Assembly: GCF_030063185.1 (NCBI RefSeq)
Contig: NZ_JASISP010000001.1
Location: 372,001 to 436,000 of the forward strand
DNA from: Arthrobacter sp. H35-D1
GTDB lineage: Bacteria > Actinomycetota > Actinomycetes > Actinomycetales > Micrococcaceae
DNA length: 64,000 bases
Direction: 5' to 3'
Each line of letters opens with the position of its first letter. The first letter of the stretch is position 1. The position numbers and the translations under genes were made by a program. The notes under the pieces were generated by a model that was not told where the DNA came from, ran no database searches, and saw only the letters and a list, made by a program, of their open reading frames with translations. This document shows, one piece after another, positions 34,189 to 42,696 of the stretch.

Positions 34189-35135
34189 TGGCCAACACGC
34201 TGGTTGATCGACACAACCTTAAACAACACGCCCGCAAAGAACCCAAAGACGGCGACGGCAGGTCCAAGGCCGAAGGCTGGCGCCGCCGCGGCCCGCTGCT
34301 CCCGGCGCTAATCTTCACGATCATCGTCACGCAGCTGCCCTTCCTTGTCACCATCTGGTACTCGCTGCGCAACTGGAACCTGCTGCGTCCCGACGGCAAC
34401 CAGTTCACCGGGCTGCAAAACTATGTGGACATCTTCATGGACTCCACGTTCCGCAGCTCTGCCGTGAACAGCATCGTCATCACCCTCGGCTGCGTGTTCC
34501 TTGCCATGGTCCTGGGCATCATCTTCGCCCTCATGCTCGACCGCAAGTTCCGCGGCCAGGGCGTTGTGCGGACCATGCTCATCACCCCGTTCTTGATCAT
34601 GCCGGTGGCAGGCGCCACCCTGTGGAGCATCTCCATGCTCAACCCGAGCTTCGGCCTGGTGAACTGGGTCATCTCACTGGTGGGCATCCCGCCCGTCGAC
34701 TGGACGGCGTCGTACCCCATCGTCTCCATCCTCATGGCCCTGGTTTGGCAATGGACCCCCTTCACCATGCTGCTGGTGCTGGCCGGATTGCAGTCCCAGC
34801 CCAAGGACGTCCTCGAGGCCGCGCAGATCGACGGTGCCGGCTGGACCAAGACGTTCCTCTGGGTCACGCTGCCGCAGCTGCGCCGCTACATTGAGCTCGG
34901 CGTGCTCCTGGGCACCATTTACGTGGTGAACACCTTCGACCAGATCTACCTCATGACCGCCGGCGGGCCGGGCACAGCCAGCGCCAACCTGCCGTTCTAC
35001 ATCTACCAGCGGGCCTTTCTGGGCTTCGACATTGGCCAGGCTGCCGCGATGGGTGTTGTGGTGGTCATCGCCACCATCATCATCGCCTCCTTCGCCCTCC
35101 GCCTGATCTTCCGCAGCTTTGACGCAAAGGACTAA
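34188..35135 (+). CDS. polyol ABC transporter permease 1 (SmoF/MalF type)
   Basis: A 315-residue inner-membrane permease with about six helices after a charged N-terminus. The EAA loop that docks the ATPase reads EAAQIDGAGWTKTFLWVTLPQL. LLPALIFTIIVTQLPFLVTIWYSLRNW is the first helix region typical of the CUT1 family. It is co-translated with the binding-protein gene and followed by the second permease three bases later. Confidence 0.93.
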   Translation: MANTLVDRHNLKQHARKEPKDGDGRSKAEGWRRRGPLLPALIFTIIVTQLPFLVTIWYSLRNWNLLRPDGNQFTGLQNYVDIFMDSTFRSSAVNSIVITLGCVFLAMVLGIIFALMLDRKFRGQGVVRTMLITPFLIMPVAGATLWSISMLNPSFGLVNWVISLVGIPPVDWTASYPIVSILMALVWQWTPFTMLLVLAGLQSQPKDVLEAAQIDGAGWTKTFLWVTLPQLRRYIELGVLLGTIYVVNTFDQIYLMTAGGPGTASANLPFYIYQRAFLGFDIGQAAAMGVVVVIATIIIASFALRLIFRSFDAKD

Positions 35136-35138
35136 GCC

Positions 35139-36023
35139 GTGACTACCACCACCACCCCTGCCCCCGTTACCCCGACGACAAAGTCCGACGAACGAAAATC
35201 CCGTGAAGCACGACGCCGTTTCACCGGTTCCAGCATCACCACCGTTACGTGGCTACTTGCGTTCATCTTTTTCTCCCCCGTGATCTGGCTTGTCATGACG
35301 GCTTTCAAGCCCGAATCCCTTGCCGCTTCCAACCCTCCGGTGTTCTTCTTTGTTCCGACCTTCGAACAGTTCGGGGCGGTCCTTGCCGGCGGGGCCGGCG
35401 GGTATTTCCTCAACTCCCTGATCGCCACGGGCGTCTCGACCGTCCTGGTGATCCTGTTGGCCGTGCCGGCCGCCTATGCCGTAAGCATCCGTCCGGTGAA
35501 AAAGACCCAGGATGTCTTGTTCTTCTTCATCTCAACGAAGATGCTCCCCGTGGTGGCCGTGATCATGCCCATCTATGTGATCGCCGGCCAACTCAAGGTG
35601 CTGGACAACATTGGCACCCTCATCATCCTCTACACGGCCATGAATCTTCCCATCGCTGTCTGGATGATGCGTTCCTTCTTCCAGGAAATTCCGGCAGAAG
35701 TCCTCGAGGCGGCATCCATGGACGGCGCCGGGCTGATCAAGACCCTGCGCACCATCTTGATGCCCATGGTCACGCCGGGGCTGGCCGCCACTGCGCTGAT
35801 CTGCGTGATCTTCGCCTGGAACGAGTTCTTCTTCGCCCTGAACCTCACGGCCGCCAACGCGGCCACGGTGCCAGTGTTCCTGGTTTCGCAAATGACAAGC
35901 GAGGGCCTGTTCCTGGCCAAGCTGTCCGCCGCTTCCGTGCTGGCGTCGCTGCCGGTAGTCATCGCCGGCTGGGTGGCGCAAAAGCAACTTGTTCGCGGAT
36001 TGTCGATGGGTGCGGTGAAATAG
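35139..36023 (+). CDS. polyol ABC transporter permease 2 (SmoG/MalG type)
   Basis: A 294-residue MalG-type permease, GTG start three bases after the previous stop. Its EAA loop is EAASMDGAGLIKTLRTILMPMVTPG. PVIWLVMTAFKPES and FAWNEFFFALNLT are CUT1 family landmarks. No ATP-binding subunit gene follows, so the importer probably uses a shared MsiK-type ATPase encoded elsewhere, as is usual in actinobacteria. Confidence 0.93.
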   Translation: MTTTTTPAPVTPTTKSDERKSREARRRFTGSSITTVTWLLAFIFFSPVIWLVMTAFKPESLAASNPPVFFFVPTFEQFGAVLAGGAGGYFLNSLIATGVSTVLVILLAVPAAYAVSIRPVKKTQDVLFFFISTKMLPVVAVIMPIYVIAGQLKVLDNIGTLIILYTAMNLPIAVWMMRSFFQEIPAEVLEAASMDGAGLIKTLRTILMPMVTPGLAATALICVIFAWNEFFFALNLTAANAATVPVFLVSQMTSEGLFLAKLSAASVLASLPVVIAGWVAQKQLVRGLSMGAVK

Positions 36024-36026
36024 GGC

Positions 36027-37064
36027 ATGGCTGAACAACAAATATCAAGAGAGTCCGTTCCGGAAACCATGACGAGCTCGGTGCTTGTCCGACGCGGCGA
36101 GCTGCGCACCGAGCAGCGGCCGGTCCCCACGCCGGGCCCTGGGGAGGTGCTGGTGCGGATCACGTCCGTGGGCGTGTGCGGTTCGGACACCCACTACTAC
36201 ACGGAGGGCAGGATCGGCCCGTACGTGGTGGACGCCCCGCTGGTGTTGGGCCACGAACCGGCAGGGGTCATCGTCTCGCTGGGCGAGGGCGTTGCGGACC
36301 GCGCTGTGGGTCAGCGCGTCTCGCTGGAGCCGGGCATCCCGGACCCGCTGTCCGCGCAGACGCTGGCAGGTTGCTACAACCTGGACCCGGGAGTCCGCTT
36401 CTTCGCCACCCCTCCCATCGACGGCGTTTTTTCCGAGTACGCCGTGCATCCGGGCGCGTTTTGCCATCCAGTCCCGGACTCCCTTTCGGACGACGCCGCC
36501 GCCCTGCTTGAACCACTCAGCGTGGCCCTTGCCGCACGGTCCGCCGGCAAGATCCTGATTGGCGACAAGGTGCTGGTGGCAGGCGCCGGCCCCATCGGGC
36601 TGCTTATTTCAAAGGTGGCCCAATTGGCCGGAGCCGAGGTCAGCTTGACCGATGTGCGGGCGGAACGCTTGGCCGTTGCCAAGAAGTACGGCGCCGCTCA
36701 TACTTTCACGGCGGCCCACCAGCCTCCCGTGGAAGCGGAGTTTGACGTGTTCATCGACGCGACAGGTGCGGAGCAGGCCATACTTGACGGTTTGGCCCGG
36801 CTGGCCCCTCGCGGGCGCTGCGTCATGGTGGGCATGGGGACGGACACCATTGCCCTGCCCGTGCCGCTGGTGCAGGGGCGCGAACTCATGATCACCGGTA
36901 CATTCCGTTATGCGAATACGTGGCCAACCGCCATCGCCCTGGCTGCTTCCGGGCAGATCGACTTGGACGGACTTGTCACCTCAACGCACGGCTTGGACGG
37001 TGTCGAGGCTGCACTTTTGGCAGGCGCCAACCCCGGCGCCTTGAAGGCAGTGGTGCATCCCTGA
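36027..37064 (+). CDS. zinc-dependent polyol (sorbitol/xylitol-type) dehydrogenase
   Basis: A 345-residue medium-chain dehydrogenase that would oxidise a polyol to a ketose. The catalytic zinc ligands lie in VGVCGSDTHYYTEG (Cys, nearby His) and LGHEPAGVI (His-Glu), and the NAD-binding loop is VLVAGAGPIGLLI. The lobe that usually holds four cysteines for a structural zinc reads SLEPGIPDPLSAQTLAGCYNLD, with only one Cys, so this site is lost. The ATG at 36027 is three bases after the permease stop; a second ATG at 36069 is possible. It is the last gene of the importer operon. Confidence 0.9.
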   Translation: MAEQQISRESVPETMTSSVLVRRGELRTEQRPVPTPGPGEVLVRITSVGVCGSDTHYYTEGRIGPYVVDAPLVLGHEPAGVIVSLGEGVADRAVGQRVSLEPGIPDPLSAQTLAGCYNLDPGVRFFATPPIDGVFSEYAVHPGAFCHPVPDSLSDDAAALLEPLSVALAARSAGKILIGDKVLVAGAGPIGLLISKVAQLAGAEVSLTDVRAERLAVAKKYGAAHTFTAAHQPPVEAEFDVFIDATGAEQAILDGLARLAPRGRCVMVGMGTDTIALPVPLVQGRELMITGTFRYANTWPTAIALAASGQIDLDGLVTSTHGLDGVEAALLAGANPGALKAVVHP

Positions 37065-37092
37065 CCAGGGCCTCGCCCTGCCCGCTCGGTGT

Positions 37093-37383
37093 TCAGCCAC
37101 CGGCCACGGACTGAATGACCATCAGTTCCTGGCCGGCGGCTGCTTTCGTTTGCAGCCCGGCCAGCCTGCGCACGTCTTCGCCGTCGAGGTAGATGTTCAC
37201 GTACCGGCGCAGCTCCCCGGTTTCGTCACGGAGCCTGCGCTCAAAAACGGGAAACTCAGTGCCAATGGCATCCAGGAGCTCCTTCACCAACGCACCCGCG
37301 CCCACGTCGAGGCGCAGTTCGTCCCTGCCGTCCACCAAGGGCTGCAACAGCCGCGGCACCAGCAACGTCACTTCGCCGGTCAT
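37093..37383 (-). CDS. MoaD/ThiS-family ubiquitin-like protein
   Basis: AGGAG sits just before the ATG at 37383. The 96-residue protein begins VTLLVPRLLQPLVDG, continues ELRLDVGAGALVKELLDAI, has RYVNIYLDGEDVR, and ends in Gly-Gly. This is the beta-grasp plan and thiocarboxylate-ready tail of MoaD and ThiS. No MoaE, ThiF/MoeB or molybdopterin gene is near. The only partner is the BNR-propeller gene directly upstream (25-base gap), so a role in cofactor synthesis is not supported by context. A sulfur carrier or protein modifier is possible. Confidence 0.85.
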   Translation of the reverse strand: MTGEVTLLVPRLLQPLVDGRDELRLDVGAGALVKELLDAIGTEFPVFERRLRDETGELRRYVNIYLDGEDVRRLAGLQTKAAAGQELMVIQSVAGG

Positions 37384-37408
37384 GGCTCCTCCATAAAGAT
37401 CAATGCGC

Positions 37409-38527
37409 TTAAAGTTCGACGACGGCAGCGCGGACACAGAGCACGTCCGGAAGGCGGCTGAGGACCTCGGCGAAGCTCCCGCCTTCATTGGCGCTGGCAT
37501 AGACGGAGCCTCCCCGGGTGCCGAAGTACACCCCTGCCGGTTCGGCGGTGTCAACGGCGGCAGCATCCCTGAGCACCACGTTGTAGTCGGGTTCCACCAC
37601 GCCGTCGGCCAACCGTGTCCACGACCTTCCGCCGTCGTCCGTGCGGTGGACAGCCAGCTGTCCCTGCGGCGGAATCCGCTCACCGTCGGCCATGATCGGA
37701 ACAACCCAGGCGGTGTCCGAGCGGCTCGGATGGGTCAGCACGGTAAAGCCAAAGTCGGTGGGAAGGCCTTCGGCGATGGACTTCCAGCTGTCGCCGGCGT
37801 CGTCGGTGCGGTAAACGCCATGGTGATTTTGGGCGTAAAGGACATCCGGGTTGTTGGGGTCGCGGGCCACCTTGTGCACACATTGGCCAAACTCCGGCAG
37901 CGGATCCGGCATGAAATAGGCGCCGATGCCCTTGTTCCGCGCTTCCCAGGACTCCCCCGCATCGGTGCTGCGGTAAACACCACCAGTGCTCATGGCGACG
38001 TGGATGGTGTTGGGATCTGCCGGACTGGGCAGGACGGTGTGTGCAGCGGCGCCGCCGAATCCGGCACCCCATTCGGACCGGTGCGGATGTTCCCAGAGTC
38101 CGCGGTTGAGCTCGAAGTGCTCACCGCCGTCGGTGGACTTCCACAGTGAAATGGGCTCACACCCGGCCCACACAACACCCGGGCGATCCTCACTGTCCGG
38201 CTGTATTTGCCATACTCGCTCCAAAGCCGCCCCCGTGTCCGAGGGGAAGCTGATGGCGCCCTGGTCTGGTTCCTGCCAAGTGGTGCCAAGGTCGTCCGAG
38301 TGCGCCACGGTGGGGCCCCAGTGTTCGCTGCGCAGACCCACCAAAATTCGGGTGCGGCCATCTCTGGCGTCGATGCCGATGCTGGGGATTTCATGCATGA
38401 GAAAGTGCGGTCCGGTAAAGGTGAAGTTGGAACGATCCGTGCTGGTTCCCAGCCAGAGCCCCTTCTTGGTGCCCACCGCCAGCAACGTCGTGCCTCTCCC
38501 CTGCGGTTTCGCTTCGTTGTTTGTCAT
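37409..38527 (-). CDS. BNR/sialidase-like beta-propeller protein
   Basis: The ATG at 38527 (MTNNEAKPQG) gives 372 residues with no signal peptide, so it is likely cytoplasmic. Repeated BNR boxes (S-x-D-x-G-x-[TS]-W) are plain: SDDLGTTWQ, STDGGEHFE, STDAGESWE, TDDAGDSWK and TDDGGRSWT. These form a six- or seven-bladed propeller of exo-alpha-sialidase or photosystem-assembly Ycf48 type. Catalytic sialidase residues (Arg triad, Tyr/Glu) cannot be verified, so enzyme activity is unproven. It is co-oriented with the MoaD-like gene, a pairing I believe recurs in actinobacteria. Confidence 0.78.
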   Translation of the reverse strand: MTNNEAKPQGRGTTLLAVGTKKGLWLGTSTDRSNFTFTGPHFLMHEIPSIGIDARDGRTRILVGLRSEHWGPTVAHSDDLGTTWQEPDQGAISFPSDTGAALERVWQIQPDSEDRPGVVWAGCEPISLWKSTDGGEHFELNRGLWEHPHRSEWGAGFGGAAAHTVLPSPADPNTIHVAMSTGGVYRSTDAGESWEARNKGIGAYFMPDPLPEFGQCVHKVARDPNNPDVLYAQNHHGVYRTDDAGDSWKSIAEGLPTDFGFTVLTHPSRSDTAWVVPIMADGERIPPQGQLAVHRTDDGGRSWTRLADGVVEPDYNVVLRDAAAVDTAEPAGVYFGTRGGSVYASANEGGSFAEVLSRLPDVLCVRAAVVEL

Positions 38528-38630
38528 GCAATGAATTCGACCACACCCACCACTGAGCTTCAAGAGGTAACCCGCCGGTAACATCCGCACCCGGCCCCGC
38601 CGTGACGCTCCTTCCAGCTCCACATTTTAC

Positions 38631-38651
38631 GTATACCCCATGGGGGTATAC
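38631..38651 (+). promoter_or_regulatory. CsoR operator before the copper operon
   Basis: Nine-base arms GTATACCCC and GGGGTATAC surround ATG (38640-38642). This is the GC-tract palindrome class bound by apo-CsoR. An ATG inside the palindrome is not a plausible start; the real csoR start is ten bases further on. Confidence 0.85.
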
Positions 38652-38660
38652 GCTGGAAGC

Positions 38661-38975
38661 ATGAACGAAGAAGAGAACACCCACGGTTATTCGGAGGACA
38701 AGCTTGCCTTCCTGCGACGCCTCAAGCGCGCCGAAGGTCAGGTGCGCGGCATTGCCCGAATGATTGAAGAGGACAAGTACTGCATCGACGTCCTCACCCA
38801 GATGGCCGCCGTCAACAAGGCCCTGCACGCCGTCAGCATCGGCCTGCTCGAGGACCACATTGCCCATTGCGTGGTTGGGGCCGCCAACGAATCCCAAACC
38901 ACCGGCAACCCGGAGATCGTTGCGGAGAAGGTCACTGAAGCCACCGCTGCCATTTCCCGCCTGCTGAGGAGCTAG
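38661..38975 (+). CDS. csoR: copper-sensing transcriptional repressor CsoR
   Basis: The 104-residue protein (from MNEEENTHGY) is an all-helical CsoR/RcnR repressor. The three Cu(I) ligands are present: Cys41 in DKYCIDV, then His66 and Cys70 in EDHIAHC, the C-H-C pattern of CsoR. LKRAEGQVRGIARMIE is the conserved DNA-contacting helix. Copper binding releases the operator just upstream, inducing copZ and copA. Genes follow at 4 and 18 bases. Confidence 0.95.
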   Translation: MNEEENTHGYSEDKLAFLRRLKRAEGQVRGIARMIEEDKYCIDVLTQMAAVNKALHAVSIGLLEDHIAHCVVGAANESQTTGNPEIVAEKVTEATAAISRLLRS

Positions 38976-38979
38976 CGCC

Positions 38980-39207
38980 ATGAGCAAAACCACCACCATC
39001 AACGTCTCGGGCATGACCTGCGGCCATTGCGTCAACGCCGTCACAGAGGAATTGAGCGGACTCAAGGGCGTGGAAAACGTCTTTGTGGAACTCAACGAGG
39101 GCGGAATATCCGAAGTTGCCATCACCTCAACCCTGACGCTTGACCCGGCCGAAATCGGCGAAGCTGTTGCAGAAGCCGGCTACCTCGTCGTCGCCAACAA
39201 CGCCTAA
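38980..39207 (+). CDS. copZ: copper chaperone, heavy-metal-associated domain
   Basis: A 75-residue single HMA domain with the Cu(I) motif MTCGHC (Cys14, Cys17) in the context TTTINVSGMTCGHCVNAVTEEL. It would carry copper to the N-terminal domain of CopA in the cytoplasm. Second gene of the csoR operon. Confidence 0.94.
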   Translation: MSKTTTINVSGMTCGHCVNAVTEELSGLKGVENVFVELNEGGISEVAITSTLTLDPAEIGEAVAEAGYLVVANNA

Positions 39208-39225
39208 CCCACCCTAAGGAGTGCC

Positions 39226-41547
39226 ATGAGCGCAGCAGAGATTTTGTCCCAAACCACCGACTCGGGCCCCCGCATTGTCGAAATCGACATCGAGGGCATG
39301 ACCTGTGCCTCTTGCGTGAGCCGGGTTGAACGCAAGCTGGGCAAACTCGCAGGCGTTAGCGCTTCCGTGAACCTCCCGCTGGAATCGGCGCTGGTCACGG
39401 CCCCCGCCGGCATTAGCGACCAGCAAATCCTCGACACCGTCAAGGCCACCGGCTACGCAGCCACCTTGAAGCACGACGCCGAAACCCGGTCCTCGCCCGC
39501 GTCCCACCCGGATGCTGCGAAGGAGAGCCCCAACGACGCAGACGACGCGGACACGGAGCAGAACCACATGGCGCACGGAGGCACCGCGGCCACGCTGCTC
39601 CCACGCCTGCTCGCGGCAGCCATCTTGACCATTCCGGTCTTTCTCTTCTCCATGTTCCCCGTTCTGCAGTTCCCCCAGTGGGGCTGGGTTGTGGGCGTCT
39701 TGACCCTGCCTGTTGTCACTTGGTGCGCTTGGCCTTTCCACCGCGCGGCAGCCATCAACGCCCGCCACTTCGCGTCCACCATGGACACCTTGGTCTCCAT
39801 CGGTGTCAGCGCCGCATTTTTGTTCTCCACCGTCACCCTGGTCCTGGATCCGACGTTGACGGCCCACGGCAGTGCCATGGAGGGCCACGCCCCGCTGTAC
39901 TTTGAAGTCTCCTCCGTGGTGGTGACATTCCTGCTGCTGGGCCGCTATCTCGAAGCGAAAGCGAAGTCCAAGGCGGGCGACGCCCTCAAGGCGCTGCTGA
40001 ATCTTGGCGCCAAGGAAGCAACAGTGCTGCGCAACGGCGACGAGGTCAAGATCCCGGCGGCAGAGCTTGCCGTGGATGAAATATTCGTGGTCCGCCCGGG
40101 GGAAAAGGTTGCCACCGACGGCGTGGTCGTCGATGGCACGTCCGCCGTTGACACCTCGCTCATCACCGGCGAATCAGTGCCCGTCGACGTCACGGTGGAC
40201 AGCACTGTCACCGGCGCCACCATTAACACCTCCGGGCGCCTCCTGGTCCGGGCCACCCGCGTCGGCAGCGAAACCACGCTCGCCCAGATGGGCCGGCTTG
40301 TCAGCTCCGCGCAGGCCGGCAAGGCGCCCATCGCCCGCTTGGCCGATCGGATCAGCGCAGTCTTCGTGCCGATCGTCTTAGTCATTGCCGTGCTGACGTT
40401 CGGCCTCTGGCTGCTCTTCAGCCTGCCGGTGATCGGGTCCGCCGACCTCCAGTCCGCGTTCACGGCCGCCGTCGCCGTTTTGATCATCGCCTGCCCCTGC
40501 GCACTGGGTCTGGCCACGCCCGTCGGCCTCCTGACAGGCACCGGCCGCGCCGCCCAACTGGGCATCCTCATCAAGGGCCCGCAGGTCCTCGAGGACACGC
40601 GCACCGTTGACACCATCCTGCTGGACAAGACTGGCACCGTCACCGAGGGCAGGCTGAGCGTGGTCGACGTCGTACCCCTCGCCCAGGTGCCGGCGGAGGA
40701 CATCCTGCGCTTGGCAGGGGCTGTGGAGTCCCACAGCGAACATCCCATCGCCCATGCCATCACAGCCCACGCCCGCGAGGCAGGGACTTTGCCTGAGGTT
40801 TCCGAGTTCACCTCCGCTCCCGGCGGCGGCGTGCGGGCCACCGTCGACGGTCGCACGGTTCTGGCCGGTCGCGCCGGCTGGTTGGAAGAAAACCACGTCC
40901 CGCTGACCCCCGAGGCCATGGCCGCCCTGGCTGAGCAGGAACAACGCGGAACCACTGCCATCTGGGTGGCCGTGGACGGCGAGGCCGCCGGGCTCATCGC
41001 GCTCAAGGACACCATCAAGGAAGGGTCCAAGGCGGCCATTGCCAAGCTCAAGGAGCTCGGCCTGCGGCCCATCCTGCTCACGGGCGACAACGCTGCCGTG
41101 GCAAGCCAGGTGGCTGCAGCAGTCGGAATTGCCGCCGAGGATGTCCAGTCGGAGGTGCTGCCCCAAGGCAAGGTCGACGCCGTCGTGGCCTTGCAGGCAG
41201 GCGGGGCCACCGTGGCCATGGCCGGTGACGGCGTGAACGACGCTGCCGCCCTGGCGCAGGCCGACCTCGGAATCGCCATGGGCTCGGGCACTGACGTTGC
41301 CATCCAAGCAGCCGACCTGACGGTCATGGGCAACGACCTGGCCCAGGTGGCCACGGCCATTGCCCTCTCGCGCAAAACGCTGGGGACCATCAAGGTGAAC
41401 TTGTTCTGGGCCTTCTTCTACAACGCGATAGGCATTCCCGTGGCCGCGCTGGGCCTGCTCAACCCGATGATCGCCGGAGCAGCCATGGCCGCCAGCTCGG
41501 TGCTTGTGGTGGCAAACTCGCTACGGCTGCGGCGCTTCGGCAGGTAG
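39226..41547 (+). CDS. copA: copper-exporting P1B-type ATPase
   Basis: The 773-residue pump expels Cu(I) with ATP. One N-terminal HMA domain has MTCASC (Cys27, Cys30), followed by an Asp/Glu/His-bearing linker. The membrane part carries the CPC transport site in IIACPCALGLATP (about residues 423-425). DKTGT holds the phosphorylated Asp (about residue 467), SEHPIAHAI is the nucleotide-domain HP motif, and GDGVNDAAALAQADLGIAMG is the hinge. It has eight predicted helices. It ends the copper operon and overlaps the convergent EamA gene by 27 bases. Confidence 0.96.
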   Translation: MSAAEILSQTTDSGPRIVEIDIEGMTCASCVSRVERKLGKLAGVSASVNLPLESALVTAPAGISDQQILDTVKATGYAATLKHDAETRSSPASHPDAAKESPNDADDADTEQNHMAHGGTAATLLPRLLAAAILTIPVFLFSMFPVLQFPQWGWVVGVLTLPVVTWCAWPFHRAAAINARHFASTMDTLVSIGVSAAFLFSTVTLVLDPTLTAHGSAMEGHAPLYFEVSSVVVTFLLLGRYLEAKAKSKAGDALKALLNLGAKEATVLRNGDEVKIPAAELAVDEIFVVRPGEKVATDGVVVDGTSAVDTSLITGESVPVDVTVDSTVTGATINTSGRLLVRATRVGSETTLAQMGRLVSSAQAGKAPIARLADRISAVFVPIVLVIAVLTFGLWLLFSLPVIGSADLQSAFTAAVAVLIIACPCALGLATPVGLLTGTGRAAQLGILIKGPQVLEDTRTVDTILLDKTGTVTEGRLSVVDVVPLAQVPAEDILRLAGAVESHSEHPIAHAITAHAREAGTLPEVSEFTSAPGGGVRATVDGRTVLAGRAGWLEENHVPLTPEAMAALAEQEQRGTTAIWVAVDGEAAGLIALKDTIKEGSKAAIAKLKELGLRPILLTGDNAAVASQVAAAVGIAAEDVQSEVLPQGKVDAVVALQAGGATVAMAGDGVNDAAALAQADLGIAMGSGTDVAIQAADLTVMGNDLAQVATAIALSRKTLGTIKVNLFWAFFYNAIGIPVAALGLLNPMIAGAAMAASSVLVVANSLRLRRFGR

Positions 41548-42624
41548 TTCCAGCACCGGCTCGGGACCAGCGGCGGCGGGGCCGGCGGAGGCGGGGCCGG
41601 CGGAGGCGGGGCCGGCGGAGGCGGGACCAGCGGCGTCAAGGTCAACGGCGTACGCCTCCCCGCGCCGCGGCCACCCGCGCAGCTCGTCCAGCCTGACAAG
41701 GACCACGCCAAACATGATGGCCACCCCGCCCATCAGCTGAATGGCGCGGGGCAGCTCGCCAAGCAGCAGCCAGGCCCAGATGACGGCAAAAAGAACCTCG
41801 AACAAGGCCACAAAGGAGGCCACCTTGGACCCGAGCCCGCGCGTGGAAATGATGCCCACCAGATAGGAAAGCACCGTGGTGATCAGCACAAGCCCCAGCA
41901 CGGGAACCAGCCAATGCACCTGCACGCCGGCGAAAACAGGACTGCCAAACGCAAAGGCCATGGGCAGCAGGCCCGTCACGCCCAGCCCGATGATCATCGC
42001 AGCCCCCGCCACCATTCCCCCGCCGGCCATGAGGATCGGCGGGACGTTGTCCCCTGACCGGGAGGACATCACAAAGTAGACGGCCGAGCACACCGCCGCC
42101 GCCAACCCCCACAAGATCCCTTCGACACTGACCTCCTGGCTTCCGGCCAGATCAAGCACCAACACCAGCCCTGTCATGGCGCTGATGGCACCGACCACTG
42201 TCAGTATCCGCGGTTTCTGGCGGGTGCTCAGCCATACCCAGCCCACAAGCAGCACCGGCGAGAGGTATTCCAGCAGCAACGCCACCCCTACGGACAGGTG
42301 CTGTACGGCATTGAAGTAAAACAGCTGGCACAGGGCGATCGGCACGATGCCGTAAATGGCTATGCGTCCCAGCGACCCTTTGACCTCCGACCAGCGCCTG
42401 ACGAGGGTGACGAGGACGGGAATTAACAAAACGACGGCGCCGCCGCCTATGCGCACGGCGACAGCAGCCCCGGGGGACCAGCCGATGTCGAAAAGGGACT
42501 TGGCAAAGGGCCCGGACAAGGCAAAGGCGGCTGCCGAGACGAACGCGAGCAGGAGGGCCGAGGAGGGCATCGACTTCCGCGTTCCGGCAGCGGGCGCGAG
42601 GGATGGGTGTTTTGCAGTGGTCAT
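41521..42624 (-). CDS. EamA/DMT-family transporter
   Basis: A 367-residue protein with ten predicted helices and two EamA repeats. Landmarks are FALSGPFAKSLFDIGWSPGAAVAVR, LLEYLSPVLLVGWVWLSTRQKP and ALFEVLFAVIWAWLLLGELPRAIQLMGGVAIMFGVVLV, the last being the typical second EamA motif. Members export amino acids, sugars or metabolites; the substrate is unknown. The tail is a low-complexity AGPASAGPASAGP sequence made by 15-base tandem repeats and overlaps the end of copA. It is divergent from the CGNR regulator, which may control it. Confidence 0.87.
   Translation of the reverse strand: MTTAKHPSLAPAAGTRKSMPSSALLLAFVSAAAFALSGPFAKSLFDIGWSPGAAVAVRIGGGAVVLLIPVLVTLVRRWSEVKGSLGRIAIYGIVPIALCQLFYFNAVQHLSVGVALLLEYLSPVLLVGWVWLSTRQKPRILTVVGAISAMTGLVLVLDLAGSQEVSVEGILWGLAAAVCSAVYFVMSSRSGDNVPPILMAGGGMVAGAAMIIGLGVTGLLPMAFAFGSPVFAGVQVHWLVPVLGLVLITTVLSYLVGIISTRGLGSKVASFVALFEVLFAVIWAWLLLGELPRAIQLMGGVAIMFGVVLVRLDELRGWPRRGEAYAVDLDAAGPASAGPASAGPASAGPAAAGPEPVLELPAEAPQP
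41581..41625 (+). repeat. 15-base tandem repeat in the EamA gene tail
   Basis: Three exact copies of GCCGGCGGAGGCGGG, with degenerate copies on both sides (from about 41566 to 41635). In the leftward EamA frame each unit encodes five residues (Pro-Ala-Ser-Ala-Gly in circular order). The 15-base unit keeps the frame whatever the copy number. Confidence 0.9.
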
Positions 42625-42660
42625 GGATGTTCCGTATGTCAGCAGTGATCGGCGTTAGAC

Positions 42661-42671
42661 TAGTGACACTA
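42661..42671. promoter_or_regulatory. palindromic operator between EamA exporter and CGNR regulator
   Basis: TAGTG-A-CACTA is a perfect 11-base palindrome in the 72-base gap between the divergent starts. TAGACT, a -10-like hexamer, directly adjoins it (42656-42661). The position fits a site bound by the CGNR protein. Confidence 0.45.
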
Positions 42672-42696
42672 CGCCCGAGGAATGTCAGGAGTCAAT

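Noticed and set aside
30304-37064. Xylose utilisation operon
   Set aside because: Xylulokinase is present but there is no xylose isomerase; dehydrogenases and a SmoE-like binder point to polyols.
38640-38660. Earlier in-frame ATG for csoR
   Set aside because: It falls inside the CsoR operator palindrome and has no ribosome binding site; the ATG at 38661 fits the family length.
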